From: Polaromonas sp.
GTDB lineage: Bacteria; Pseudomonadota; Gammaproteobacteria; Burkholderiales; Burkholderiaceae_C
Reading direction: 5' to 3'
DNA length: 64,000 bases
Assembly: GCA_013298945.1 (NCBI GenBank)
Contig: JAAFJR010000002.1
Location: forward strand, 248,001 to 312,000
Shown here piece after piece: positions 35,831-44,659 of the stretch (its first letter is position 1; the number at the start of each line of letters is the position of its first letter). The notes below the pieces were generated by a model. That model was not told the DNA's origin, did no database searches, and saw nothing but the letters and a program-made list of their open reading frames with translations. Position numbers and translations under genes: made by a program.

Positions 35831-36670
35831 ATGAGTTTTGAAAAGAGATTTTTAAATTTACGACAGCTAGCAATCGCCAACCTAATTCTGGCTACTGTAG
35901 CTTGTACTGCTGCGAATGCGCAGCAAAAGTCAGCCAAAGATGCGATTGACGATTACCGAGCGAGCTTGCAAGATGGTAATCCAGCTGATTTGAACGCGGC
36001 CAGAGGTGAAGCCCTATGGAAAGCCAAACGTGGTCCAAAAAACGCTAGTTTAGAAGCGTGTGATTTGGGTCTGGGTGCTGGCAAAGTTAAAGGTGCTGTA
36101 ACTTCACTGCCAAAATATTTTTCAGACACCAACCAAGTTATGGATTTAGAGAGCCGCTTGGTGCATTGTATGGTGTCATTGCAAGGCGCAAACAAGAATG
36201 ATTTTAGTGCTGGAACGGTTTATAGCCGCGAGGGGCAAAAGGCCACAGCAGTAGAAGACTTGGTAGCTTACATATATGATGAATCGCGTGGTATGACCAT
36301 CAACATTCCACAAAATCATGGTACGGAAAAAGCTTCTTACGCTCGTGGAAAAGAGGCGTTTTACTTTAAAGGTGGTCCGTTTGACTTCAGCTGCGCCAGT
36401 TGCCACAGCGAAGACGGTAAACGCATCCGCTTGCAAGACTTGCCTAATTTGACAAAACAAGGTCCAGCGCAAGCAGCGTTCAGTCAATGGCCTGCGTATC
36501 GCGTGAGTCAAGGCGCGGTGAGAACCATGCAATGGAGACTTTACGATTGTTTCCGGCAACAGCGCTTTCCTGAGTTGCAATATTTAAGCCAAACCTCTGT
36601 TGATTTAATCACCTTCATGGGCGTGAATGCCAATGGTGGAAAAATGGCGGCACCCGCTCTAAAGAGATAA
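35831..36670 (+). CDS. soxA: Sulfur oxidation cytochrome SoxA
   Basis: 279 residues from ATG 35831 (GGAGACAATA just upstream; ATG 35819 is inside the ribosome site). Signal peptide to about residue 28. One heme motif CASCH (about 187-191), and an active-site Cys likely in MQWRLYDCFRQQRFPE (about residue 235), while the N-terminal ACDLGLGAG keeps one Cys of the lost first heme. It therefore looks like the monoheme form. With SoxX it attaches thiosulfate to SoxY. Confidence 0.93.
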   Translation: MSFEKRFLNLRQLAIANLILATVACTAANAQQKSAKDAIDDYRASLQDGNPADLNAARGEALWKAKRGPKNASLEACDLGLGAGKVKGAVTSLPKYFSDTNQVMDLESRLVHCMVSLQGANKNDFSAGTVYSREGQKATAVEDLVAYIYDESRGMTINIPQNHGTEKASYARGKEAFYFKGGPFDFSCASCHSEDGKRIRLQDLPNLTKQGPAQAAFSQWPAYRVSQGAVRTMQWRLYDCFRQQRFPELQYLSQTSVDLITFMGVNANGGKMAAPALKR

Positions 36671-36700
36671 ATTTTTAACATATTGATATTGAGAATATAT

Positions 36701-37396
36701 ATGAAAAATAAGCATGTAGCCAGCGTATTTATTGCCCCTTTTGCTATTAAAAATATAGCAAAATTATTTATTTTGATGTCAGGTGTTGCTTTGCTAGCAA
36801 GCTGTGCATCAACCACAACGCAAAAGCAAAGCGCTGCCGAAGTGCTCGCCACCATCAAGGGAAGTTTTTCAGAGCGTGGTCTCGCAAAACTTGATCGCTT
36901 AGACCAGACTGAGATTCAAAAAGTTTGTTCAGAGTCAAATGCCAGTGGTAAAGATATTCCAAAAGAGACTCGTGAAAAGATGGAGCAAGCCATTTATGCC
37001 GCTATTCCATATCCGAAAGACGGCAAGTACACCGGTGATTGGACAGAAGGTGAAAAAATTGCCCAAAACGGACGTGGATTGCAATTCAGCGACGTTGCGG
37101 GTGTTCCAAATGGTGCCAATTGCTACGCCTGCCACCAGTTGACACCGACTGAAATCAGCTTTGGGAACCAAGGTCCTTCGCTTTTGAAATACGGCACGAT
37201 TCGTGGCGTTAAAGATGTTGCCTCCAAAGATTCAGAAGCAATCGTCAAATATACATGGGCACGGATTTGGAACACGCATTCTGTCAATTTATGCAGCAAT
37301 ATGCCTAGGTTTGGTGATGCCGGTATTTTGACCGAGCAACAAGTGAAGCATGTGATGGCGTTATTGCTTGATCCGCAATCACCGGTGAACAAGTAA
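36701..37396 (+). CDS. soxX: Sulfur oxidation cytochrome SoxX (with repeat-derived N-terminus)
   Basis: 231 residues from ATG 36701. Heme motif CYACH (about 141-145) and an axial-Met region NMPRFGDAG (about 199). The N-terminus has two hydrophobic parts: residues about 6-20 (ASVFIAPFAIKNIA) are encoded by dispersed repeat copy R9, followed by MSGVALLASC, a lipobox with a Cys. It is probably exported, perhaps as a lipoprotein. The ribosome site before ATG 36701 is weak. Longer than minimal SoxX proteins, with an extra region before the heme domain. Confidence 0.88.
   Translation: MKNKHVASVFIAPFAIKNIAKLFILMSGVALLASCASTTTQKQSAAEVLATIKGSFSERGLAKLDRLDQTEIQKVCSESNASGKDIPKETREKMEQAIYAAIPYPKDGKYTGDWTEGEKIAQNGRGLQFSDVAGVPNGANCYACHQLTPTEISFGNQGPSLLKYGTIRGVKDVASKDSEAIVKYTWARIWNTHSVNLCSNMPRFGDAGILTEQQVKHVMALLLDPQSPVNK
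36715..36759 (+). repeat. Dispersed 45-bp repeat, copy R9, inside soxX
   Basis: TGTAGCCAGCGTATTTATTG, then CCCCTTTTGCTATTAAAAAT and ATAGC. The gene reads it in the sense direction as ASVFIA...AIKNIA; the TGA found at this place in intergenic copies is absent. Confidence 0.88.
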
Positions 37397-37464
37397 ATAT
37401 TCATTATCTGTTTGCAACACCAACTCAATTTATTACAAGTAATAGAAGTACGTTAATCTAAGTC

Positions 37465-39183
37465 ATGAATTTATCACGCCGTGAATTTACATCCGTTTTA
37501 ACAGCAGCCGTTGTTGCTGGTTTTCCTCTTGGTCGTGAGGCTAGTGCACAGGAAGCAGATCAGCTCTACAGCGTCCCCAAAACGGGCAATGTACATTTGT
37601 TGCACATGACAGATTGCCATGCTCAGTTGTTGCCTATCTATTTCCGCGAACCCAATGTCAATATTGGTATTGCGGGGATGACGGGCAACGTGCCGCATTT
37701 GGTGGGAGAGCATTTGCTCAAGTATGCAGGCTTGAAGGCGGGTAGCGCCAATGCACATGCGCACACATACTTGGATTTTGAGCGAGCTGCTAAGCAGTAT
37801 GGCAAAGTTGGCGGTTTTGCGCATTTGTCTACGTTGGTCAAACAATTGCGCAGTAGCCGACCAGGAGCTTTGCTGCTTGACGGCGGCGACACATGGCAAG
37901 GAAGTGCAACCAGCTTGTGGACGAATGCACAAGACATGGTTGACGCTTGCAAGTTATTGGGTATCAATGTGATGACGGCGCATTGGGAGTTCACTTATGG
38001 CGAAAAGCGGATGATGGAAATCATCGAAAAAGACTTTGCTGGCAAGATAGATTTTGTGGCGCAAAACGTCAAAACTCGTGACTTTGAAGACCCAGTCTTT
38101 AAGCCATATGTACTTAAAGAAATGAATGGTGTGACGGTTGCTATCGTTGGTCAAGCCTTCCCATATACGCCTATCGCAAATCCCAGCTGGCAAGTGCCGA
38201 ATTGGACGTTTGGCATTCAAGACGAAACCATGCAAAAAGCAGTCAACGAAGCACGTGCTAAAGGTGCGCAAGCAGTTGTTTTGCTGTCGCACAACGGTAT
38301 GGATGTCGATTTAAAAATGGCATCTCGCGTGACAGGTATTGACGTGATCTTAGGTGGTCATACGCATGATGGCGTGCCAGTACCCACCATGGTCAAAAAT
38401 GCTAGCGGTCAAACTTTAGTGACCAATGCTGGCAGTAACGGAAAGTTTTTAGGTGTACTCGACTTAGATGTGCGTGACAAAAAAGTTGTCAACATCAATT
38501 ACAAACTACTTCCTATTTTTGCTAATTTTTTGCCAGCTGACAAAGAGATGACGACTTTGATTGAGAAGGTTCGCGCGCCTTATCTTTCAAAATTGACTGA
38601 AAAATTAGCTGTAACTGAAGGCTTGTTGTACCGCCGGGGCAATTTCAATGGCACGTTTGATCAGTTGATTACCGATGCACTGATCAACGTGCGCGGTGCT
38701 CAAATTGCCTTTTCTCCAGGTTTCCGTTGGGGCACATCATTGTTGTCCGGTCAAGCTATTACGCGTGAACATGTGATGGATCAAACGGCAATTACCTATC
38801 CTTGGACGACGGTGTCGGATTTAACGGGTGAAGCCATTAAAACGATATTAGAAGATGTCTGCGACAACTTGTTCAACCCCGATCCCTATTACCAACAAGG
38901 TGGTGATATGGTACGAACTGGTGGTATGACTTATACCTGCAATCCAACGGGTAAAGCTGGCTCACGTATCAGTGATATGCGATTTGGTGGCCAACTGATG
39001 GATGCCAGCAAAACATACAAAGTAGCTGGTTGGGCGCCAGTGCAGGAGGCGAGTAAAAATGCTGGTCCACCTGCGTGGGAAGTTGTTGAGACCTACCTTA
39101 AGCATAAAAAAACAATTGAGCCTATTAAGTTATACAACCCAAAATTGCTCGGATTAGATGGTAATCCTGGCGTAGTTTTGTAA
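37465..39183 (+). CDS. soxB: Thiosulfohydrolase SoxB
   Basis: 572 residues. Twin-arginine signal (SRREFTSVLTAAVVAGFP). The 5'-nucleotidase-like metallophosphoesterase fold shows HMTDCHAQLLP (about 48-58), LLDGGDTWQGSATSLW (about 137-152), HWEFTYG and GGHTHDGVPVP (about 298-308), metal ligands of the di-manganese site. The C-terminal domain (about 380-560) is typical. It hydrolyses sulfate from SoxY-bound thiosulfate. Confidence 0.96.
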   Translation: MNLSRREFTSVLTAAVVAGFPLGREASAQEADQLYSVPKTGNVHLLHMTDCHAQLLPIYFREPNVNIGIAGMTGNVPHLVGEHLLKYAGLKAGSANAHAHTYLDFERAAKQYGKVGGFAHLSTLVKQLRSSRPGALLLDGGDTWQGSATSLWTNAQDMVDACKLLGINVMTAHWEFTYGEKRMMEIIEKDFAGKIDFVAQNVKTRDFEDPVFKPYVLKEMNGVTVAIVGQAFPYTPIANPSWQVPNWTFGIQDETMQKAVNEARAKGAQAVVLLSHNGMDVDLKMASRVTGIDVILGGHTHDGVPVPTMVKNASGQTLVTNAGSNGKFLGVLDLDVRDKKVVNINYKLLPIFANFLPADKEMTTLIEKVRAPYLSKLTEKLAVTEGLLYRRGNFNGTFDQLITDALINVRGAQIAFSPGFRWGTSLLSGQAITREHVMDQTAITYPWTTVSDLTGEAIKTILEDVCDNLFNPDPYYQQGGDMVRTGGMTYTCNPTGKAGSRISDMRFGGQLMDASKTYKVAGWAPVQEASKNAGPPAWEVVETYLKHKKTIEPIKLYNPKLLGLDGNPGVVL

Positions 39184-39201
39184 TTCAAATAGAAGAAATA
39201 C

Positions 39202-39630
39202 ATGAAATCTATATTTAAAGTTTTAGCTGTAAAAATATTGCTCCTTTCCAGTATAGGTTTGGCTTTTGCACAAGATAACGTGGTTTATCACATCGACAAT
39301 GCGGAGGCACAGGCGACCAAAGGTTTGCGCAATATTCGCAATCATTTAGATGTCGCGCCAGACACAAAAATCACTGTAGTTACCCATGCAAATGGCGTTG
39401 ACTTTTTGATGGAAGGTGCTAAAGACAAAGCTAGCCCAAATGTAGATTACGCTGCCTTGGTCAACGCTTTGAAGGCACGCGGTGTGAAGTTTGAGGTATG
39501 TGAAATTACGCTCAAAAATAGAAATTTAACTAAAAATCAGTTCATCTTGGATGCTGAATTCACGCCCTCTGGTGTGGTTCGCATTGCACAATTGCAATCG
39601 CGCGAAAAGTTTGCATATATCAAACCCTGA
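39202..39630 (+). CDS. Periplasmic DsrE-family protein
   Basis: 142 residues with a signal peptide (about 1-24, ending GLAFAQ). The mature part has the DsrE/F fold pattern (VVYHIDN, KITVVTHANGVDFLM, GVKFEVCEITLKNR) with a conserved Cys at about residue 99. Such secreted DsrE proteins often accompany sox genes and may handle persulfide sulfur, but a role is not proved. It lies 18 bases after soxB. Confidence 0.82.
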   Translation: MKSIFKVLAVKILLLSSIGLAFAQDNVVYHIDNAEAQATKGLRNIRNHLDVAPDTKITVVTHANGVDFLMEGAKDKASPNVDYAALVNALKARGVKFEVCEITLKNRNLTKNQFILDAEFTPSGVVRIAQLQSREKFAYIKP

Positions 39631-39673
39631 TTTTTACAGTAGTTTGTAAAATGGCTTTGATACTGAATGGTCA

Positions 39674-40633
39674 ATGCCGAACACTATGAATTTCTTTCGT
39701 TTTTTATTAGCAATAAGCTGTACCTTTTGCATATCTGCTTATTCACAAGAATCGAAAAATATAACGCTGACACCTAAACAAATCAGTTCGTCTGTTTGGT
39801 ATGTTGAAGGACTGACAGCACTTGGAAGTGCTGAGAATAAAAATTTCATTTCCAATGCAGCCTTCATTGTGGGGCCAGATGGTATTGTGGTGATTGATGC
39901 TTTGGGATCGCCTGCGTTGGCCGAAGCGTTGATAAGTGCAATTGGCAAAATCAGCCCCAAAAGAATCAATTCAGTGATAGTGACGCACTACCATGCAGAC
40001 CATATATATGGACTTCAGGCTTTTCAAAAAATTGGCGCAAAAATAATTGCACATCCTGCTGCTAAAGAGTATTTGAATTCTGAAACGGCAACGCAAAGAT
40101 TGTCGGCCTCACGCGTAGAACTATCGCCATGGGTGGATGACGATACAAAATTGATTGAAGCAAATTCTTGGGTATCCAATGAAGTTAAACTCAATCTATC
40201 GGGCATAGACCTGATCGTGAAGCCCGTCGGGCCGGCACACACACCTGAAGATTTGGTGATATTTTTCCCTCAAGATAAAGTCCTATTCGCTGGGGATTTA
40301 CTATTTAGAGGCCGGCTGCCTTTCATAGGCGGAACAGCCGATACAGAACCTTGGATACAAGCTTTGAATTCCTTTTTAGACTTCAAAGCGACTGTGGCAA
40401 TTCCTGGACATGGCTCAGTCTCTGAAAATGCAACGGCAGACATCGAGCTTTTACGCGATTATTTGACATACCTTAGAAAAATGATGGGCAAAGCGGTGGA
40501 AGAACTTGAGCTTTTTGATGAGGCGTATGCGGCAATAGATTGGCGAAAGTACGAGAATATTCCGATGTTTAAATTCGCAAACAGGATGAATGCTTACAAC
40601 ACCTACTTGCGGCTGTTGAATCCTAAAAGATGA
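39674..40633 (+). CDS. MBL-fold metallohydrolase (SoxH-like)
   Basis: 319 residues with a signal peptide (about 1-26). Metal-binding motifs THYHADHIYG (HxHxDH, about 99-108), PVGPAHTPEDLVIF (His about 190), LFAGDLLFRG (Asp) and PGHG are all present. The sequence fits the periplasmic SoxH-type group of zinc hydrolases found beside sox genes; substrate unknown. ATG 39686 is an alternative start. Confidence 0.83.
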   Translation: MPNTMNFFRFLLAISCTFCISAYSQESKNITLTPKQISSSVWYVEGLTALGSAENKNFISNAAFIVGPDGIVVIDALGSPALAEALISAIGKISPKRINSVIVTHYHADHIYGLQAFQKIGAKIIAHPAAKEYLNSETATQRLSASRVELSPWVDDDTKLIEANSWVSNEVKLNLSGIDLIVKPVGPAHTPEDLVIFFPQDKVLFAGDLLFRGRLPFIGGTADTEPWIQALNSFLDFKATVAIPGHGSVSENATADIELLRDYLTYLRKMMGKAVEELELFDEAYAAIDWRKYENIPMFKFANRMNAYNTYLRLLNPKR

Positions 40634-40654
40634 TTTTTTATTCTATTCCTCAAC

Positions 40655-41158
40655 ATGCTTGAAAATCGTTCCACGCGCCGAAACTTTCCTGTTCGTTTGA
40701 GTGCAATGTTTGTTGGATTACTTTCATTAGATGCAAAATCTGCAGCTATTAAAGAGATTCCGGTCGCAAAGTCTTTGCAAACAGAAATATTGCAAGCGCT
40801 AAAAACAGCTTCTCCATTGCTCGTTTTTGTAAGTCTAGATAATTGTCCTTTTTGCAAAATTGCGCGTGAGAACTATTTACTGCCGTTGATGAATGAACAG
40901 TCTATTCCTATTGTTCAAGTGAATTTTCGTTATTCTGCTTCTGTCATAGATTCGCGTGGTCATGTGCTTACGCAGGATCAATTGATACGTGCTTGGGGTG
41001 TCAAAGTAGCACCAACCATGTTATTTTTAGGCAAAGAGGGCAAAGAAGTTGCGCCACGGCTCACGGGTGGCTCAACTTCAGACTTTTACGGCGTCTATCT
41101 CGATGAACGCATACGTATTGCTCAATCTGTAATCCAGCATGATGCAATTAAAAAATGA
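40655..41158 (+). CDS. Thioredoxin-fold protein of the sox cluster (SoxW/SoxS-like)
   Basis: 167 residues. A basic, hydrophobic N-terminus (about 1-28) is a likely signal sequence. The thioredoxin motif is CPFC (about 69-72), with the cis-Pro region WGVKVAPTMLFLG (about 118-130). It would keep SoxY thiols reduced or reactivate the carrier, as SoxS/SoxW do. Its stop overlaps the following frame (ATGA). Confidence 0.8.
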   Translation: MLENRSTRRNFPVRLSAMFVGLLSLDAKSAAIKEIPVAKSLQTEILQALKTASPLLVFVSLDNCPFCKIARENYLLPLMNEQSIPIVQVNFRYSASVIDSRGHVLTQDQLIRAWGVKVAPTMLFLGKEGKEVAPRLTGGSTSDFYGVYLDERIRIAQSVIQHDAIKK

Positions 41159-41391
41159 TCCCAATTAAAACGGAATCAGCTTGGCGCGGAACTTCTGATT
41201 GTCGAAACTGCGGTATTCGCGCTATGGTGCTGTTTGCTGATCTGAATGAGCATGATTTTGGGATGATTCATGTACCTATTGATGATTTGGCGTTTAAGTT
41301 AGGCACTGATTTGTACAATGTAGGGCAAGCAGCAGTCGGTTTGTTTACTTAACGTACAGGCATGGTTAAACTCGTTTGGACAACTGCATGA
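41155..41391 (+). pseudogene. Truncated Crp/Fnr-family regulator
   Basis: An intact 65-codon frame carries the start of an Fnr-like protein: SDCRNCGIRAMVLFADLNE (Cys cluster), HVPIDDLAFKLGTDLYNVGQ, then GLFT and a TAA stop. The frame continues past that stop with RTGMVKLVW, which fits the next family stretch, and then stops again at 41391. The effector-domain remainder and the HTH are missing. It overlaps the thioredoxin-like gene by ATGA, so the gene was once the end of the sox operon. Confidence 0.75.
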
Positions 41392-41441
41392 GCCCTTAAA
41401 ACTGTTGTCGGAGTACAAGCGTTTTGCTGGCTAATCGCCGG

Positions 41442-41858
41442 TCATTCGCTGGCAAACAAACTGCCGATATTTAAAATCTCATAAGCAATATTTGGCTGCT
41501 GTTCCAAACTTCGTTTGATCGCTGCTGGTATAGCTTGGCGAGTTTTCTTGCATAAACCGAGCTGTTCATGCACCAAGATGGTGATTCCGCGAAGACTACG
41601 AACCTCGTTTGGACTTGTGTTGATGCTCAGTTGAATGCCAAGCTGCTGTTGCATACGCTCTTGCATATGCTTTAGATCGCTGAGGCTACTCAAATTCTCC
41701 AAGCGGCGTAACAGCTGCTTTTCGTCCTCTCTTGTCAAACGCAACACGCGCGGGTCGCCATCTGGGCTTTGCAATAGCTCGTCACGCCTGCAGTTGCAGG
41801 CGCCTGGTGGGCATTCTGTGCGAATAGGGAACGAACGGATTGCAGGTTTGCCGACCAA
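41442..41858 (-). CDS. Conserved hypothetical protein with N-terminal Cys cluster
   Basis: 138 residues, soluble. N-terminal IRTECPPGACNCRRDELLQS has three Cys in eight residues, possibly a metal site. The middle (about 40-75) is helical (REDEKQLLRRLENLSSLSDL) and the end is basic with GLCKKTRQAIPAAIKRSLEQ. I think similar proteins exist in related Burkholderiales, but no function is known to me. It is downstream of the tRNA-Asn on the same strand, behind a terminator. Confidence 0.65.
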   Translation of the reverse strand: MVGKPAIRSFPIRTECPPGACNCRRDELLQSPDGDPRVLRLTREDEKQLLRRLENLSSLSDLKHMQERMQQQLGIQLSINTSPNEVRSLRGITILVHEQLGLCKKTRQAIPAAIKRSLEQQPNIAYEILNIGSLFASE

Positions 41859-41905
41859 TTTCGATGTCCTAACATTACAAGTTTGGCGATTACTTATAAA
41901 TATTT

Positions 41906-41940
41906 ATAAAAAAAGCCCCGACGATTTCTCGTAAGGGCTT
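41906..41940 (-). terminator. Terminator after tRNA-Asn
   Basis: On the minus strand AAGCCC and GGGCTT pair, with an inner ACGA/TCGT stem, and then a run of T (A-run at 41908-41914 on plus). It follows the tRNA by about 20 bases. Confidence 0.85.
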
Positions 41941-41957
41941 GATTTAATTAATATTTT

Positions 41958-42033
41958 TGGCTCCTCGACCTGGGCTCGAACCAGGGACCTACGGATTAAC
42001 AGTCCGGCGCTCTACCAACTGAGCTATCGAGGA
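41958..42033 (-). tRNA. tRNA-Asn (anticodon GUU)
   Basis: 76 nt including an encoded CCA. The acceptor stem TCCTCGA/TCGAGGA is perfect, the D-arm is TAGCTCAGTTGGTAGAGC, the anticodon loop is CTGTTAA with anticodon GTT, and the T-arm GGTTCGAGCC is standard. Confidence 0.97.
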
Positions 42034-42086
42034 ACAAGCCTCAAATTATAGCGTGATTTTTTGCTACTTTCAACTGTTGTGTAAGT

Positions 42087-44339
42087 TTACAGCGCGATTT
42101 GTACAGAAAGTCGTGCTGTACGCGGTGTACCTGGGAACAAATACACGTGACTGAACTGGTAGGGTGACTCTTTGAAATAACTTTTGTTCATGACGTTTTC
42201 AATTCCAAGTGACCAAGTCGCTGGCATATTGCCGATTTTTGTGACGTAACTCGCGCCTAAATCAAGACGTGTCCACTCGGGAATGCTGACACTGTTATCT
42301 GGTAACACTGCTCGTTTGCCTTCATGCGAGAGATGCGCGTTCAAAGTTAACCCAGCAATAGCTGTGATTTTGTAAGCGGCGTTCAAGCGCAAAATCCAGT
42401 TTGGTACGTTGGTCGGTTTTAAGCCGTTCTGCGATGTGTCAATGACGCTGCCTTGGCGTTTGGCGTTGATGATGGTGATGCCACCATCTAGATGCCACGG
42501 TTGTGTAGCGCTGGCGGTGGGTGTGGCTGCTGTGAGTTCTAGGCCACTATGCTTTGAGGAGCCATCTGCTTGGCGTGTGCAGGAAGCCGTTTTGCTGCAG
42601 CTGCCCAAGTCGCCAAACATGGGGCGGGTGATGTCAAACCATGCCGCGCTCCAGCGCAATTGTTCTAGTTCTCCTTTCACACCGATTTCATATTGTTTAC
42701 TTGTCATCGCGGGTAAGGCTTCACCTGCATTTGTATAGCGCGAACGGCCTGGGGTGACCTCAGATTCAACGCCTCGACCGAAACTCGCGTACACCATGTG
42801 TGCTTGGTTAATTTGATAGCTGGCAGCTAAGAAACGCGTGGTCAAGTTTTGATCATAATCAGTCGCACGAGATCCATCGGTTCGTACACTTTGGCGCGAC
42901 AAGCGGGTGTGGCGTACGCCAGACCAAGTGGTAAAGTCGGCTGTCCAGTTATGCGAGTTGTTAAAGTAAAACTCGGTGCTTCGTTCGTCTCGGTTGGTGT
43001 TTTCACCCGTCAACGACGCATCTGCTGGCAGGGCTACAAAGCTGTTCAGATTGCCTGCACCAGCGTAATTGTAGGCTTGCTTGTCGAAACGGTCTTTGAC
43101 TCGATTGACCAAAACGCCCAAGCTTGGGTTGATTTTGGCAAATGCTGTGTCCAACTGGCCTTTGATTTCCAATTTGGCACTGCTCGTTGAGCGGCTTTCG
43201 TTATCGCTGCGAAAGTCATACACATCAAAGTTACCGCTAGGGCAATAGGTATTAGTGTAATAGTTGTCGCCATCAGTGCAGCCAAAGGGAAAAGCTACAC
43301 GGTCTTGTGATGATAATTTTTGAGTGCCAGCTTGCGCAGACCAGCGCCAGTTGCTGTTGATAGCTTGTTCAAATTTCACAGTTCCCGTTAAACCATCTAG
43401 CACGACAGGTTGAGACCATGACTGGCTGTTGATATTGAGTTTCGAATTTGGAGAAGGCAATTGGCTTCCCATTAAACTCATACCTGGCACACTTGGTTGT
43501 GAGCGGTGCGAGTACTCAAACTCAGCTTCCAAAATACTGTCTTTGTTGATTCGCCAATCAGATGCTATTGCCAAAAGCTGTCTGTTCCCATTAGATGCTG
43601 GCGTGTAATGATCCACCTTTTCAGCCGCAGCGTTGATGCGGTAGCCAAACTCTTTATTTGCGCCAGATCTGCCCGCTAAATCAATAGACGCCAAAGCATT
43701 GCCGTAGCTGTTTCCCTCTAAACGGACCGTACGCAGATCTTTTACAGTGGGGCGTTTGACGTTGTAATTGATCAAACCACCGGGTGAGCTTGAGCCGGCT
43801 TGAATGCCGCTAGTACCCTTGAGGATTTCAACGCTGTCTTTGTTATCCAAGGCAATGAAGGTTTCAGCATTGATGGGCAAGCCTTCGCGGCGGTAGTTAA
43901 ATTTGTTGTCGATCACAAAACCGCGCACTGTTGCGTAATCCCAATAGCCAGCGGTGTTATAGGCGTCACTCATTGATGCATCAAACTTGGTCAAATCAGC
44001 CAAGCGTTTTGCACCTACGGCCTCAATTTGCTGTGCATCAATCACATTCGCACTGATAGGGGTACGGCTTAATGGCGCATCGCCTATGTTGACAATGGCT
44101 GATACTGTGTTGTCGCTGGTGTTTGCAGTCACGACCACAGCTTTTAAGCTTGCTACAGGCTTTTCAAGCGTTGTTTGCGCTGAAGTAGAGGCGTTTTGAG
44201 CCCATGTTGTGGTGGGTAAAATTGCCAATAATGCTATATTTGTAGTAGCGCTACAGGCAATAAATACACCGGATATGGCAATATTAATGCGTGATTTTTT
44301 GAAAAATTTACTGGATGTTTTAGTAGCTGGTGATGCCAT
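42087..44339 (-). CDS. TonB-dependent outer membrane receptor, controlled by a TPP riboswitch
   Basis: 750 residues from ATG 44339 (MASPATK); the longer frame from 44381 is not supported. A signal sequence region (about 15-48, ending TTTWAQ) includes dispersed repeat copy R10. Then a plug domain (about 85-190, with VEILKGTSGIQAGSSSPGGL) and a 22-strand barrel ending YLFPGTPRTARLSVQIAL with a C-terminal Leu. The sequence resembles siderophore receptors, but the TPP riboswitch in its leader implies a thiamine-related substrate. Confidence 0.88.
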   Translation of the reverse strand: MASPATKTSSKFFKKSRINIAISGVFIACSATTNIALLAILPTTTWAQNASTSAQTTLEKPVASLKAVVVTANTSDNTVSAIVNIGDAPLSRTPISANVIDAQQIEAVGAKRLADLTKFDASMSDAYNTAGYWDYATVRGFVIDNKFNYRREGLPINAETFIALDNKDSVEILKGTSGIQAGSSSPGGLINYNVKRPTVKDLRTVRLEGNSYGNALASIDLAGRSGANKEFGYRINAAAEKVDHYTPASNGNRQLLAIASDWRINKDSILEAEFEYSHRSQPSVPGMSLMGSQLPSPNSKLNINSQSWSQPVVLDGLTGTVKFEQAINSNWRWSAQAGTQKLSSQDRVAFPFGCTDGDNYYTNTYCPSGNFDVYDFRSDNESRSTSSAKLEIKGQLDTAFAKINPSLGVLVNRVKDRFDKQAYNYAGAGNLNSFVALPADASLTGENTNRDERSTEFYFNNSHNWTADFTTWSGVRHTRLSRQSVRTDGSRATDYDQNLTTRFLAASYQINQAHMVYASFGRGVESEVTPGRSRYTNAGEALPAMTSKQYEIGVKGELEQLRWSAAWFDITRPMFGDLGSCSKTASCTRQADGSSKHSGLELTAATPTASATQPWHLDGGITIINAKRQGSVIDTSQNGLKPTNVPNWILRLNAAYKITAIAGLTLNAHLSHEGKRAVLPDNSVSIPEWTRLDLGASYVTKIGNMPATWSLGIENVMNKSYFKESPYQFSHVYLFPGTPRTARLSVQIAL
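44233..44277 (-). repeat. Dispersed 45-bp repeat, copy R10, inside the TonB receptor gene
   Basis: On the gene strand it is read as SGVFIACSATTNIA, in the same frame as copy R9 in soxX, and lies in the hydrophobic part of the signal sequence. Plus-strand text: GCTATATTTGTAGTAGCGCT, then ACAGGCAATAAATACACCGG. Confidence 0.85.
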
Positions 44340-44442
44340 AACGTGTTGTCTTTCGTCATAGCAGGAAGGCCGCGCTCTCAAACCACGTGGGAAAAGCTGA
44401 GATGTTGCTTAAAAAAATAAGCAGAATTTCCCGGTTTTAGAG

Positions 44443-44539
44443 CTGTGCTTCCCTGCGCGAGGATTACCTCAATCAGGTTCAAAGGGACTTTCTCAGTCGC
44501 AGTAGCTATTTAAAAGCTACCGCAACACCCCTAGCGTTT
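44443..44539 (-). promoter_or_regulatory. TPP riboswitch (THI box)
   Basis: On the minus strand: AGGGGTGT ... ACTGAGA ... CCCTTTGAACCTGATTGAGG ... TAATCCTCGCGCAGGGAAGC, the core of the thiamin pyrophosphate riboswitch in order. It is about 105 bases before the TonB receptor start. An insertion (GTAGCTTTTAAATAGCTAC, a small stem) lies in the variable P3-type arm. No clear terminator follows, so control may be at translation. Confidence 0.93.
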
Positions 44540-44659
44540 GTCAATTTAATAGATTACTTTTGAAAGCAAGCTTTGAATTCACAGTCTGATTGTATTTCAG
44601 AAATTAAATCGCAATCGATGCGGTCTAAGCAATGCGGTCTAACAAATGCGGTCAAATTT

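Noticed and set aside
41333-41420. A second frame (LNVQAWLNSFGQLHEP onward) after the Crp/Fnr fragment as a gene tail
   Set aside because: It looks protein-like but is short, has no start, and overlaps the resumed Crp/Fnr frame; I could not link it to a family.
44512-44529. AGCTATTTAAAAGCTACC as another repeat copy
   Set aside because: It is the variable stem inside the riboswitch and has no AGCCGGC or TTTATTGCC core.
44443-44539. A cobalamin riboswitch in front of the TonB receptor
   Set aside because: TonB receptors often have one, but the conserved CTGAGA, CCCTTTGAACCTGAT and GCAGGGAAGC elements are those of the TPP riboswitch.
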